64,000 nt of DNA from Symsagittifera roscoffensis (taxonomy: Eukaryota > Xenacoelomorpha > Acoela > Convolutidae). The DNA lies in assembly GCF_963678635.1 (NCBI RefSeq), contig NC_087063.1, positions 82,815,574 through 82,879,573 on the forward strand, written 5' to 3'. The notes below the pieces were generated by a model. That model ran no database searches. It had not been told where the DNA came from and saw nothing but the letters and a program-made list of their open reading frames with translations. Below are positions 32,351 through 43,772 of this stretch, one piece after another; position 1 is the first letter of the stretch, and the number at the start of each line of letters is the position of its first letter. Both the position numbers and the translations under genes were made by a program.

Positions 32351-33661
32351 AGCGTAGCCAAGCTTCTTTCAACGCTGGATTGAAACCGTGGTGTCCAGTG
32401 TGTTCAACAACACACTGACACACAGTCCGTTTCGCGTTACCGAGAAGCTCAGGCCTAAAATCACCGAACTCTGACTATTTGGATTCGGTACTAAGCAAAC
32501 CTGTTTACTATCACTTAACGAATTCAAATTTCTCATTCTAAAAATTGCTACCACAGCTTGTCCTGGTTGTAGTTTTACTTTTTTATCCAAAAAAATTGGT
32601 ACCTTGTTTTCGTCTGTTATTATCCTATTAATTGGTCTCTTAACAAACTTTCGGTCCGGGTTCCTAATCCGTATCAGACCGTTGTTCAAGTCAATCATCA
32701 CGTCAAAATTCCTGACAAAATCTCTGCCCAAGATGAATTGGTCGGCGTCGTCCAGATTCTCTACCACCAGGAAGCTCATCCAAAGATCCCGTCCTCCCAT
32801 GTGGAGGACCGTTATTGGTGTTCTTCCGGCTACGTAGATAGCTCCTCGATTGGCTGCGGCCAGTCGGAGATTCGTTGGAATTAGATCTTCCCGCGTGAAG
32901 CCCATTCTTTCCCAAGTTTTTATCGGCATCACACTCACTACCGCTCCTGTGTCCAGAAGCCCTGTGACTCCGATTTTTGTTCCGTTGGTGTCGAGCAGAT
33001 GTGCTGTCACATCTGCTTCATATCCAATGTGTAGCGCGTCTTGTTCCATCATGGCGTCATGGCCTATCCTGCGGACTTTGAGTTCCTCTTCTCCCAAATA
33101 GATCTGCCCCATTTGGTCATCATCTGTTGTTACATAAGTCCTGGTGTAGATACTGATCCCATCCACGTTCAGCATTACTTGATACGGCCCATAGACCTCC
33201 AGGTAGCGTCCATGAAGTTTCTTCATGCGAGGGCCACCCGTCGTTAATAGTGCTCGCACAGCTCTCGACTCGGTGCGTGGCTCCACCTGCCTCAGATAAT
33301 CTGCATATGTGTCCAAATGCATCAAAGTGAACTCGGATGGTTCACTCAGATTTCTTATTACCTGGTGTCCAGCCACTGAGATTATCGACTGTATCTTGTT
33401 TTCTTGCGGCACCATCCCGAACCTCTTACCGGAGATCATTTTAAGTTTCATGTTTAAACTGCTTGGTGTTTTCGTTTCTTCGAACTCCGTTGCTTCTAAG
33501 GTATTCAGTTGCAACTCCGTTCTATTCGTTTTATTCGACTTATTATAGCATCTTGGTTTCTTAAAAAACCTTCTGGACTTTTCACTACGTTCATTGGTTC
33601 TAGATAACCTCGTAAGGAATGTTTCCAAAGGCCTGTTCAGAGGTTCAAAGGCTGTGGCCAT
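32351..33661 (-). pseudogene. pol: gag remnant and aspartic protease, element 2
   Basis: 430 codons. The first 35 residues (start at 33,661) are gag linker ending in FFKKPR; the frame then jumps to sequence equivalent to element 1 near 5,150. The capsid and both zinc knuckles (about 1.1 kb) are therefore missing. Protease has LLDTGAVVSVMP and the FILGRDF segment, here with leucine where element 1 has a stop. A frameshift near 32,369 separates it from the RT connector. Confidence 0.85.
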
Positions 33662-36038
33662 TGATGTAGCATCTCTTGAATGCCCCGCTTGAGTATCATT
33701 GCCCCCTGATAAGGACTCTGGATTTTCCCTCCTGTCCGAATCGCTGGGATTGTTTCTTCCTTGACTCCTATGACTCCTGTTCCTGGAATCACATCACCCA
33801 GTCGCATGTGTGCTTTGCGTTGGTCGTTCGTTCGAGGTTTGTCTGTTCCCCGTTGAACTTGCTCTACTGCTCGGGCCCCATGCTCCATTACCCCTTGTGG
33901 CATAGCCTGATGAACTGCCCCTGCCTCTAGTGGATCCGTACGTCTTCCTCTTTTGATGTTCATCGAAGTTCACCCTCGGTTCCCTGCTGGGACCTCCCGA
34001 GTTCGGTTCTCCTTCTTTTGGTCCACTCTTGTTGCTTAGTAGCCCGTCCAACCTATCCATGATGGCCTGAGTTCGCCTCTCCATCATCGCGTCTATCTTT
34101 GTGTCAAGAGTCCCAAGAGACTGCTCTTGCTGAATTCTTAACCTCTCCATGTCGTCTCTTAAGCGTAACTCTCGCTGTTCCGCCTCTCTTGTCATTCGCG
34201 ACAAGTTCTTCGCCATATGTTCGTCCGTTCTTTCTTTCAAGCGTTTTTCACTCCTGCCAACTTCTTGTCTGTTGCGGTTTATTTCTTCCCGCATACTCTC
34301 TCTTTCAATGTGAACTGCCCTTTCTAGTTCACTCATCCTTATTGACATCTGCTCGTTTTGTTCTCCTAAACTGTCCACTATGCTGTTTAAGGCTTCTTCT
34401 AGTGCTGCCCCGTTATTCACGAGTGGCGTTACTAGCGGCGGTGCAACCCTGTCGGTCCCAGGTAGCTTCGTGCTGGTCGAGATCCGGGCCTTGACTCTCT
34501 GTCTCGACGTCTTTTCATTATCTATTTCAGGATCCGCTAACACGTTGCCTAGCCCTCTGGTTCTAATCTCTCCAGCTTGCAGCTCTGAATTTGTCATAAT
34601 CGCGAAGTCTCTTGACTGGCCCGGTGTGTTTGCCTCTTTGCTTATCGTTGTCACTACACCAAATTTGTCCATGGTTCCAGTCTCAATTCCGACGTATGCC
34701 TCGTTCTCCTGGATCGAACTGTTGAGGCTGACCTGAGATCCAAAGTCCCCTTGCTCCTGTTCATCCTCTTCCTCCTGGGATTCAACTTCGTTTCCTGCGC
34801 CTCTCCATCATCGCGTCTATCTTTGTGTCAAGAGTCCCAAGAGACTGCTCTTGCTGAATTCTTAACCTCTCCATGTCGTCTCTTAAGCGTAACTCTCGCT
34901 GTTCCGCCTCTCTTGTCATTCGCGACAAGTTCTTCGCCATATGTTCGTCCGTTCTTTCTTTCAAGCGTTTTTCACTCCTGCCAACTTCTTGTCTGTTGCG
35001 GTTTATTTCTTCCCGCATACTCTCTCTTTCAATGTGAACTGCCCTTTCTAGTTCACTCATCCTTATTGACATCTGCTCGTTTTGTTCTCCTAAACTGTCC
35101 ACTATGCTGTTTAAGGCTTCTTCTAGTGCTGCCCCGTTATTCACGAGTGGCGTTACTAGCGGCGGTGCAACCCTGTCGGTCCCAGGTAGCTTCGTGCTGG
35201 TCGAGATCCGGGCCTTGACTCTCTGTCTCGACGTCTTTTCATTATCTATTTCAGGATCCGCTAACACGTTGCCTAGCCCTCTGGTTCTAATCTCTCCAGC
35301 TTGCAGCTCTGAATTTGTCATAATCGCGAAGTCTCTTGACTGGCCCGGTGTGTTTGCCTCTTTGCTTATCGTTGTCACTACACCAAATTTGTCCATGGTT
35401 CCAGTCTCAATTCCGACGTATGCCTCGTTCTCCTGGATCGAACTGTTGAGGCTGACCTGAGATCCAAAGTCCCCTTGCTCCTGTTCATCCTCTTCCTCCT
35501 GGGATTCAACTTCGTTTCCTGCGCCTCCTCCCATGGTGAATGGAAAGATGTTTCCGAAGGTGTTCTTCATTCTTTCTGAGAACGATGATGACGTTGTTTG
35601 TTTCCCAGTTCCGCCTGCCATCATAGTGTTGTCTGTCGGAGATCTTCTCGTTGCCGCTACTTCAGTTGAGATGTCGGACAGTTCCGACATCTCTTCTCGA
35701 TCCAGCGTCCCGGTGGAAGTGGCAAAAACATGGCCTTGTTCTACCGGAGTAGATTCACTCGCCAGCCTTCTGCCTCTCCCTTCCAGTCCATTTTCTTCCT
35801 GGTTGTCGTTCATGGTATGGTCCGTATTGACCTCCACTTCTAACAGTTATTTTCGCTCTTCTGAGGTCTTCTGACTTCTCGTTTCAACCATTCTGCCTGA
35901 AACCGTCTCCCCTTTGTCGGACCGGGATCGCTTGATCCAATCCACAAAAGGATCGGTCATCGTTTTTCTTTGCTTTTCAGGTATGAATTTCCTAGAGCTA
36001 TTACCTCGTTTTGGTATCCTTGACTTGTCTAGACTCAT
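33662..36038 (-). pseudogene. gag: gag N-terminal region, element 2
   Basis: Begins MSLDKSRIPK at 36,038, matching the gag start of element 3. An in-frame TAA at 35,847-35,849 and a 724-bp tandem duplication break it. Content: basic N terminus with MVETRSQK, an acidic Ser/Thr-rich segment, then a coiled coil with many R/E/Q residues (NRQEVGRSEKRLKERTDEH). The following GRGSS-rich linker carries an in-frame TGA at about 33,794-33,796 that is also present in element 3. No capsid remains in this copy. Confidence 0.82.
34074..35521 (-). repeat. 724-bp tandem duplication within gag of element 2
   Basis: Bases from about 34,074 to 34,797 are repeated at 34,798 to 35,521 with no difference I can see. 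The junction shares GCGCCTC-like microhomology. 724 is not a multiple of 3, so the duplication shifts the gag frame. The lack of differences means it is very recent or is an assembly artefact. Confidence 0.88.
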
Positions 36039-36453
36039 TCTCTATTTGTCACTTTTTAATGCCTATACACTTAACTCGATTGCTAGAGACCTTATAGTTT
36101 TATTAACAATAATAATGACACAACACAATAAATTTCACAAGATTCTATTAAATAGTGACCACGAATCCCTGTATGTTATCAGAGTACAGTTTGTATAAAA
36201 TTTATTCACACTAACCAATTATCGGTCGTAAGATTTGAAAACTAGCACAATATGATGTTATCAGTCAATTTAAAAGATAGTGTACTCACTACCCAATCAA
36301 GCACAGAAAATCAAAAACAAAAAAATATATAATGACAGAATATGAATGTCTCTATGAAAAAAAACGTATGTGTAATGTACTCTTAGTCGGTCGCAGTACA
36401 ATAGTCGAACCTGTCTTTTAAAGAAAAAGCTTTCCCTGCTCGGTGCTGCACCA
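36039..36453 (-). other. Leader of element 2 with candidate primer binding site
   Basis: A/T-rich noncoding sequence between LTR and gag that aligns with 58,706-59,107. On the minus strand the first 18 bases after the apparent LTR end read TGGTGCAGCACCGAGCAG (complement 36,436-36,453), starting with TGG as expected for a tRNA-primed PBS. The string GGTGCAGCACC is itself palindromic, so the match may be coincidental. Element 3 has TAG in place of TGG. Confidence 0.5.
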
Positions 36454-36804
36454 AACAGACAAAACTTTGAAGGCAGTAATTTTCTCAAGTGGGCGTCTAT
36501 TGCACCCACCGAGTACTATGTTACCTATCTGCCTTCGGACTGCCCGAGCTAGACCTACTAAAATCCTCAGGGCAGTCACTTTTCCCAAAAACGTATTATG
36601 TTACAATCCACACCAATGAATCACGCTCTTTTTAATTTAGACTTAGTGTCGCGAATATCCGAGTTTGGACCTGTTTTGTTTTGGTCTGGTTGTTATTGAA
36701 AGGCAAGTTACCAGTGCAGTCACTGATACCTAGCCTGTGTGCTAATAACCTAATACCTCTCACTTTAGTCTTTCTTTCGCCTACCTAAGTCCTTTAATAA
36801 AATA

Positions 36805-37050
36805 ATACCCCTCCGGATTGGCACAAATAGGACCCTTCCGGACTGGCAGAATCTAGACCCCTCCGGATTGGGACCCCTCTGAGGTAGTTAATATAAGACC
36901 CCTCCGAATTAGCAACTATAAGACCCCTCCGGATTCGGACCCCTCCTAACTTGAAAAATCTTTGACCCCTCCGGATTGGGAGCCCTCCGGTTTTGTAAAA
37001 GTAGCTTTTCGGAGTTTTCCTTCTTTCAACCTATACCCCTCCGGATACGT
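36805..37050 (-). repeat. Cluster of AATCCGGARGGGTC boxes
   Basis: On the plus strand GACCCCTCCGGATTG-like strings recur about every 20-40 bp with varied spacers, continuing more sparsely to 38,430. The same boxes cluster in the same LTR position at 52,880-52,930, 55,385-55,610 and 58,470-58,545. The core CCGGAAG resembles an ETS-type site, and a head-to-head pair forms CCTTCCGGAAGG near 42,294 and 49,944. A protein-binding array is my inference. Confidence 0.65.
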
Positions 37051-39554
37051 TCTCCGATGCAATTTTGCTCTTTCAATTAACTAGGAAGGGTATGTGCTAC
37101 TTTCCTAGACCCTTCCGGATTGAAGTTAAGCCTCTTATTTGACAATTCACACTAACGGTGAAGGGTCTTATCGCTCGCCTAACTTCGGCTCGATTAAGGT
37201 TTTGCTGTGCCTTTAGCCTTCCCTTTTCGTCTAGAACAGCCTAAAGTTACTTTATTCAACCGCTATTACCTTTTGGTAGGGGTATTAGGGCTTTTCAAAA
37301 AGAAATTTATGAAACGTGAAGGGTCTACCCTTCCTAATTGGTGAATTTGCTAAAAACAATCTCAAAAAATTTTCACGCTTACTTTTCCGAAAAACTTTTG
37401 TCTCTATCAGTAAGCTCAGCTAATTTCTGATCTATTGGTACCAAGATCAACTCGATATGCCCAGTAGTTCCAAAGTTATTAACCAAAACGTCTTTCTTCT
37501 AAACTCAAAAATTTTCTCTCTTTCCGCCTAACTTTTTCCGCAAATCTGGTCCTTTCGTCCTAAAAATTATTGACCCGAGCTCAGAAGGCGGCCTAAACTC
37601 TTCTAGTTCAATGCAAAAGACCCGATCTAAAACGCTTTTGTAGAAGAAATTTGCGAAAAACTATGCTACCTGTACCCCTCCGGATTGATGAATCCACCAA
37701 ATCAAACACGTTAACTTCGATTTCTCTGCAACCCGGAAGTCTTTCGGGTAGCGGGTTTTAAAACTTGTAGATTCACTAGTGGAAGTTGTCCGAACAACTA
37801 TTTTTACTGTCGTAACTCAAAAATTTCAAAAAATTTTCTAAATTTATAGTGTTTCGTTTTCTCAAAAATCACGAAATTTCGGTTTTCGGTACCAAAATAG
37901 TTCCAACCACTTTCGAACTTAACTTAACCGGTTCTACCTATTGTGGTAGTGCAGTTACGATGTAACACACTAACTTAGCGCTTTTTTCCGCTTCAAAAAA
38001 TATCGGTATCTCAAAAATTGCGACTTGTGGGGTGATCAAAATATCGCTATTTTGACCCTAAAAACCGGTCTGTTTTCGTTGTTTCTGACTGAAAAACGTT
38101 ATAAGACTATTAATATAGGCTATATAATTAATAATATTAGTAATACTATACCCCTCCGGGTTTGTTTAATATCCGAATTAAGGTGCTTAACTCGGATAAT
38201 CGCAGTTCGGTGAAGGGTCACTACAGTGCAGCACTGTCGAGCCCCCCACAGATTACTATCTTAATTTTTGTACCAAAAGGGATACAAAACTTGTTAACGA
38301 TACCCAACAGTCGATTGTTGTTGTCGTTGAGCCCCTTCTTGTTGCTCCTTGTACTGCTTGCCGGATCAGTCTTCTCCCAAGACCCTTCCGAATTGAGCGC
38401 AAATCAGCTGACCCTTCCGGATTGAGCGCAACTTATCATTAACGTGCTTAAATGCTCAAAAAACCCTACAGTACAAGCCTCACAAACGGGCTACAAAACT
38501 GATCGTAACAATCCTGACTGATATAAATGCCTGTAACAACAATATATCTATCAACAACAAACGGGGGGGTCGGATCACATCTTGTCTGGAGGGATGATTT
38601 CTACTGATTTTTTACTTTTTTACTGTTTTTGGTTTTTTCGGTTATTTCGTATGTTTTTTGTTTTTCTTGGGTACTATACTACTTTTTGTTTGGTTTTATA
38701 TATATCTTTAAGTGTTTTTGGTCACAAACCTCTCATGGAACGAGGGAATGGCCGATCCCCCCACCCTTCCTGATTCGTGAATTTTCGGTCTTAACTAAGT
38801 TAAAAAGCTATTCACGCTAATCCGGAAGGCTTCCGCGTTCCGAACTACCCTTCTGACCCGGCGGTTTAGGCCTATTAAGGGCGTTAATGTGAGCATCCGC
38901 TCGGCGCGGAGTGCTCGTTAACGGTTCTGCCAGTCATGATGTTAAAAAAGAATAACACCCAGGAGCGCCATAAAAACATCTATGTAACATTCGCCCGGAA
39001 GATACATATCGACGGAAAACAAAACTAAGTCTTAAAACGACTGGCTAACGTCTAAACAGAGCTTTGCATGCTTTTCACCGTCTCTACCAAGCCAGTACTT
39101 TTCGGTGGTCTTTTCCAACATCGGGTCGACAAAAACGTTACTGCTTTCGGCTTCGGTCAAAACACCCAAATTAACTAAATTACATGCAGAAATAGTGAGC
39201 TCATGGCTGGGTCTCAGTATCCCCAGACCACGAAGTCACTCCTAAAAACAGGGCTACTACTATTTATTATATTACTATTGTTTTTGTTCAGTAGATAAAA
39301 ATCATCATCTCCATCGAAGATGGATCAACCCTTTCCCCCAACTCCTAGCTTCTCATCCTTATCAAAATGAATCTAGATGTTAATTAAATTCAAATCAGGG
39401 CATGACAAGAAGCTAAAAGTCTATATAACAGGCTAAAAGTTTCAGTCCCGAAACTGTTCCGGATTCTTGAATCCACTGAATCAAGCTCGCTAATCTTGAC
39501 TTCTTCTTAATCCGGAAGGCTGTCCTCCACCCTTCACCGTTGTCTGCAACGGCC

Positions 39555-39586
39555 TTGCAACTATTGTAGCGACACAATAGTTGCAA
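39555..39586. repeat. LTR2 hairpin with perfect 13-bp arms
   Basis: Arms TTGCAACTATTGT and ACAATAGTTGCAA around a 6-base loop. Identical arms occur at 42,229-42,260, 49,876-49,907 and 61,375-61,406. A diverged copy at 57,202-57,233 has T changed to G in one arm and the paired A changed to C in the other, as expected if pairing matters, though it also carries one mismatch and one wobble. Confidence 0.75.
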
Positions 39587-39911
39587 CTCGGAGTGTTCAC
39601 TGCTATTCCTGCAATCTGCTATTGTTTCTTCTCACAATTTTTGTACTTATCGTCCGCGCAACTAATGTTGTTGTGTTGTCTTCTAGTTTTTCTGCCAAAA
39701 TGGCCGTTTCTGACGTTTCTCAGAAATATGACGTCATAATTCGAATTTTTAAAATTTTAAAATACCAGAATATTCTAGCCCTCACCGTTTGGCCAATCGT
39801 TCCAATAACGTTCTTAATTCTTAATAATCACCAATCCGGAAGGCTCGCTGCTAAAAATTCGAACTCTGCAGAGATTGCATTTTTCACATTCTGGTCGAAT
39901 GTCACAATACA

Positions 39912-41718
39912 AGTGTTACAAGTAAAAAATTTCGTCGAATGTGATTTTTTTATTTATTGTTCCGAGTACGCAAGCGGCGTTCGCAATCTGTATTGCCAGG
40001 GAGATTCTCTGTTTTAAAAAGCTGCCTGCTCTGGGTTCCTCAGTGCATATGCTTAGGTTCTTACAAAACTTGCTCAAAAAAACTTCTGTGCTGGGGCCGG
40101 CCGCGCCCTGAATTTCAAAAGCTAGCTGTTGAAAAAGATATCCATCATTTACAAGATCTTTATACTTGTCAATTTTTCGCTCTTCCGCTTCAGCGTCAGC
40201 CGTACCAGGGTTACAAACAGACCCGGCATTAATCCTATAAGGAGCTAAGAAGTCTACTACCGTTACATCCCACAAGAGCTGCTTACCATCAGCCCATGGA
40301 ACGAGCGTCAAACCGTCTGGTCGCTTCTGATCGGTCCTGTAGAGGTGTCGTGGTTCTAAAACAGACGGAATGTGAGTAGTTGATAGACTCTGCTTTATAA
40401 GGGCATTCAGGTTTGAATGCCTAGAGAATCTCCCTGCACTTTTGAGGCAAGAAAAACCATGCCAACCATCCTCGGTAACGTCTTTTCCGCACACGCATTT
40501 ATGCCGTTCGCATATTTTTGATCCTAATCGAAGTCCTATCGCAATTTTGAGTTGTTGGTTCGACAGTTTGAACCTTAAATTTTTGCACGGGATGACGTTC
40601 AACCATTGGGAGCCAAATCTATCTTGGAACATGTTGAAACTTTTTACGTCCGTTGGTTCGAGTGTTAAAATCCAGTCTGCAATTTCGCTGTCAAAAATTG
40701 GCTCTGACCAATTTTTTTGGATTTCATTTTCCGGAGCTATTTCAATTTTTCCATGGTCAAAACACCGTTTAAGCGCATCATCATAGGTTCCATCCACATG
40801 CTCCACACCAAAAATTTCGCTCAAGGCATCTTTCGCTCCTTCTGCTGAGGCTAAGAAAGCGGGTAAAGCGAGTAGACGAGCGGAAGAAACGCCCAAGCCA
40901 CCTTTGGCTGCCGGGAGAACTGCTTGTAAAAACTGGTTATTATCCATTTTCACGTTAGTGACCTTGCATAACGAATTTCTTAGTAATTCATCGTAGCGTT
41001 CCAAAAAATCATTTTGCAAAAAACAAGGGCTCGTACGCAAAAAATGTAGGAGTTTTGGCATGCTAAAGCAATTTTTCAGGAGGTAAAAACCATAATGGGC
41101 GTCTAGTTTGTCAATGACATCCGAGATTTTTTCAAGCTCCTTAATTTTTTCGTCGAGCAAATCTTTTAGGCAAAGTTTGCCGATTGGAGATCCTAAAATG
41201 AGGAGTTCTTCTTTTGTTTTTATTTTTATTTTGGGCATATTTTTCGAAATTGTGTTAAAAATGAATTATACTGTGTACTGGTAGTCGGTCCCAAAAAACA
41301 AAGTTCACACTTCTCAGTGTTTAAGCTCAGGCCGTAAATTTGTTCCGATTTCAGAATGTTTTTAAGGTCCCAGAGTACTACCCTATAGTCGTCGGCTAAA
41401 TTCCCATCATCTAAATACCAGATGTTAATTTTCTACTCCAACTGTTTGACTAGTGTAGGAATTATTTCCGCAAAAAAGGGTGGGGCTTCAGGATCACCTT
41501 GCTGAGTTCCGTCTTCTGACATTTTGACAGAGCTTCCGTAAAAAGGTAACTAGGTTTACCATACGCGCAATGGGTGTAATTATACAATTCGGGAAGATTT
41601 GAATAAACATGATTCAGCATTGTTTCTCTGTTTAAAGAATTAAAGGCATTCTTAAAATCTAGTTTTAAAAGAAGAGTGCATTTTGGATTGTCGTCGCGTT
41701 CAATTAGGTTCAATCACC
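39912..41718 (-). pseudogene. 5'-truncated non-LTR retrotransposon RT with C-terminal endonuclease-like domain
   Basis: At the 5' end (41,713) RT motif A reads KLDFKNAFNSLNR. After a frameshift come GTQQGDPEAP (near 41,500) and YLDDGNLADD (near 41,400), with an in-frame TAG just before it. A 440-codon frame (41,238-39,916) holds the rest of RT, a Cys/His segment CERHKCVCGKD...WHGFSC, and RPDGLTLVPW...WDVTVVDFLAP, which resembles a PD-(D/E)XK nuclease core found behind RT in many invertebrate elements. Upstream RT sequence is missing, as usual for LINE insertions. The element 2 LTR begins only ten bases after the stop codon. The clade is uncertain. Confidence 0.8.
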
Positions 41719-41915
41719 GAGACCGAAGCCGAAAGCATACATAGACTAAAACTTAAGGGTCAACTCCTAAGCCATTCAACCAGATTTATGAGGAACTTTT
41801 TTCAAAAGAAACGATATTACGAATTGTCGAATGTAACAGTCGTCAGCTTACGTCACATGTGAGTTTAAGAGAAATAGGCCCTATAACCATTGGCTCAAAG
41901 ACACTACCTCTTGTG
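41719..41915 (+). repeat. Inverted LTR1-like arm remnant
   Basis: Bases 41,760-41,915 match 56,206-56,352 closely and, in inverted orientation, the LTR1 stretch around 150-250. An LTR2 copy starts abruptly at 41,916 inside this sequence, so LTR2 landed in an older arm copy. No coding capacity. Confidence 0.6.
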
Positions 41916-43151
41916 TGTGATATTCGACCAGAATGAGCGAAAACGCAGATTCGAAATTTTAGCAGCTAACCTTCCGAATTGACGGTTTTAAGAGATTAAC
42001 AACGTTATTGGGACGATTAGTCAAACTGTGAAGGTCAAGATATTCTGGTAATTTGAAATTTTAAAAATTCGAAGTGATGACGTAACAATTCTGAGAAACG
42101 TCAGAAACGGTCATTTTGGAAGAAAACCAGAATAAAATCAGAACAACAAAAGTTGCGATAGCGATAACTACGAGAATTGTGATTGAAAAACAACAACGAA
42201 TTGCAGAGTTGGCAGAGACCGCTCCGAGTTGCAACTATTGTGTCGCTACAATAGTTGCAAGTCCGTTCACAGCAACGGTGAAGGGTAGAGGACAGCCTTC
42301 CGGAAGGAAGATAAGGACATTGTTTCCCCGGATTCAGGAATCCGGAGGGGTCTCGGGAGTTGAACTGAAACTCTTTTATATAAACTTTTGGCTTCCCGGT
42401 TATGTCTTGAATTGAATTTAATTAACATTTGAATTCATTTTGCAAGTATGAGAAGCTAGGAGTTGGGGGAAAGGGTTGATCCATCTTCGATGGAGATGAT
42501 GATTTTTGTCTACTGAACAAAAACAATAGTAATATAATAAGTAGTAGTAGTCCTGATTTTAGGAGTGACCTCGTGGTCTGGGGATACTGAGACCCAGCCA
42601 TGAGCTCACTATTTCTGCATGTATTTAAGTTATTCCGAGTCTTTTGACCGAAGCCGAAAGCAGTAACATTTTTGTCGATTCTATGTTAGAAAGACCACCA
42701 AAAGAACTGGCTTTGGTAGAGACGGTGAAAAGCATGTAGAGCTCTGTTTAGACGTTGGCCAGTCGTCTTAGAACCTAGCTTTATTTTCCGCCGATATGTA
42801 CTTCCGGGCGAATGTTACATAGATGTTTTTATGGCGCTCCTGGGTGTTATTCTTTTTAACATCATGGCAGAACCGTTAACGAGGAACCGTTAACGGATGC
42901 TCACATTAACGCCCTTAATAGACCAAAACCGCCGGGGCGGAAGGGTAGTTCGGAACGTGGAAGCCTTCCGGATTACCGTGAATAGCTTTTGAACCTAGTT
43001 AAGACCAAAAATTCACGAACCACGAAGGGTGGGGGGATCGGCCATCCCCTCGTTCCCTGATTGTTCCGTGACCAAAAACACTTAAAAATATATGTAAAAC
43101 CAAATAAAAAGAAGTATAGTACCCAAGAAAAACAAAAAAAGGGGTTAACAG
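41916..43151 (+). repeat. Partial LTR2 copy
   Basis: Starts TGTGATATTCGACCAG and follows the LTR2 order: hairpin (42,229-42,260), CCTTCCGGAAGG (about 42,294), GGTTGATCCATCTTCGATGG, and the conserved block (42,809-42,843). It ends in the A/T-rich part, where it is joined directly to ORF3 coding sequence, so the box-rich 3' half, gag, pol and half of ORF3 are missing. That junction is a deletion or a recombination point. Confidence 0.75.
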
Positions 43152-43772
43152 TGGGAGGAACGTTGCAGACGAGAACCTTCCTGGCACCCTTCGGCTATGA
43201 GGAAATCAAAGTGGTCCATGGAGAAGAGGAAGATGAATCTGCTGGCAGATTAATCATACCGACAATTCTGGGGGGGGGGGGGGGGGAAGACTGAGAAGCA
43301 AGGACCCTCAAGTTCTAGAGATACGTCAGGAGGAAATGATGGGCAGGGAGGAAGCCGTCGATTGGAAGAGCCTACGCAGGAGGAGCCCGATCAAGCAGAG
43401 AAGAAGGATGATAAAGCATCGACAGGAGGAATATCCAGCCTGGATTTCAATTTATTCAGCGTTTTTGAAAACAACGCAGACGCGTTGGAAACGACTGAAC
43501 CAGCAAACGAAGGTACTTCGACACTAGAGCCTCCGTCGGTTTTTGCGGAAATGAAACGGAATTTGCCGGAGAGCAGCTCTCCGGGAAATTCTAAAGACAA
43601 TGAACAAAGATTCCTCATGGAATCACCAAGGAGAAGGAAGATAGAAGGCGCTGCCAGAGTACTTTTGTTGGGAACGTTGCCCGAAGAAGAGTGGGAAGTA
43701 CATCACCGAGACCATGAAAATAGGACGGGATGTAGATTGGAGTGGAGTTCATGGAAGAAGTCTGGACGGTAG
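43152..43772 (+). pseudogene. ORF3 central-region tail, 43-kb copy
   Basis: Two frames separated by a run of 17 G (43,270-43,286). The first ends in an acidic segment; the second, to 43,772, is Ser/Glu-rich and then carries LLLGTLPEEEWEV, matching FLGTLGKDAWQEF of element 1. The G run probably expanded by slippage and marks the frame change. Confidence 0.6.

Larger units (their letters stand above)
22419..39906 (-). mobile_element. Element 2: related Ty3/Gypsy-type element, internally deleted
   Basis: Read on the minus strand: 5' LTR (39,906 to about 36,454), leader, gag, protease, RT, RNase H, integrase fused to the macro-like domain, spacer, ORF3, 3' UTR, PPT and a remnant of the 3' LTR. 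Gene order and domain content repeat those of element 1, including the 400-bp Pol-ORF3 gap. Two deletions are clear: gag lacks the capsid and zinc-knuckle region, and ORF3 jumps from just after the second SGNH-like domain to its last 80 codons. Frameshifts and stops also break RT and other parts. Element 1 has interrupted its 3' LTR. Confidence 0.9.
36454..39906 (-). repeat. Long 5' LTR of element 2 (about 3.4 kb)
   Basis: On the minus strand it begins TGTGACATTCGACCAGAATG at 39,906 and ends before the candidate PBS. In order it holds the 13-bp-arm hairpin (39,555-39,586), a GATCCATCTTCGATGGA palindromic segment near 39,320, the conserved block (38,959-38,992), an A/T-rich part near 38,560-38,760, and a long 3' part studded with CCGGARGGGTC boxes. 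No coding capacity is evident. The start agrees with three other copies preceded by the same purine tract, but the 3' border is less exact. Confidence 0.75.

Noticed and set aside
33637-33963. 108-residue frame shared with 60,451-60,783 (GVIGVKEETIPAIRTGG...)
   Set aside because: It is a shadow frame of the gag linker. Conservation follows from the DNA identity of the two copies, and the true gag frame runs in another register.
39912-41718. Host gene of unknown function on the minus strand
   Set aside because: GTQQGDP and YLDD with frameshifts and a stop identify a decayed reverse transcriptase.
43270-43286. Run of 17 G as a functional G-quadruplex or switch site
   Set aside because: It sits in a decayed coding frame with no partner in the other copies, so slippage is the simpler explanation.
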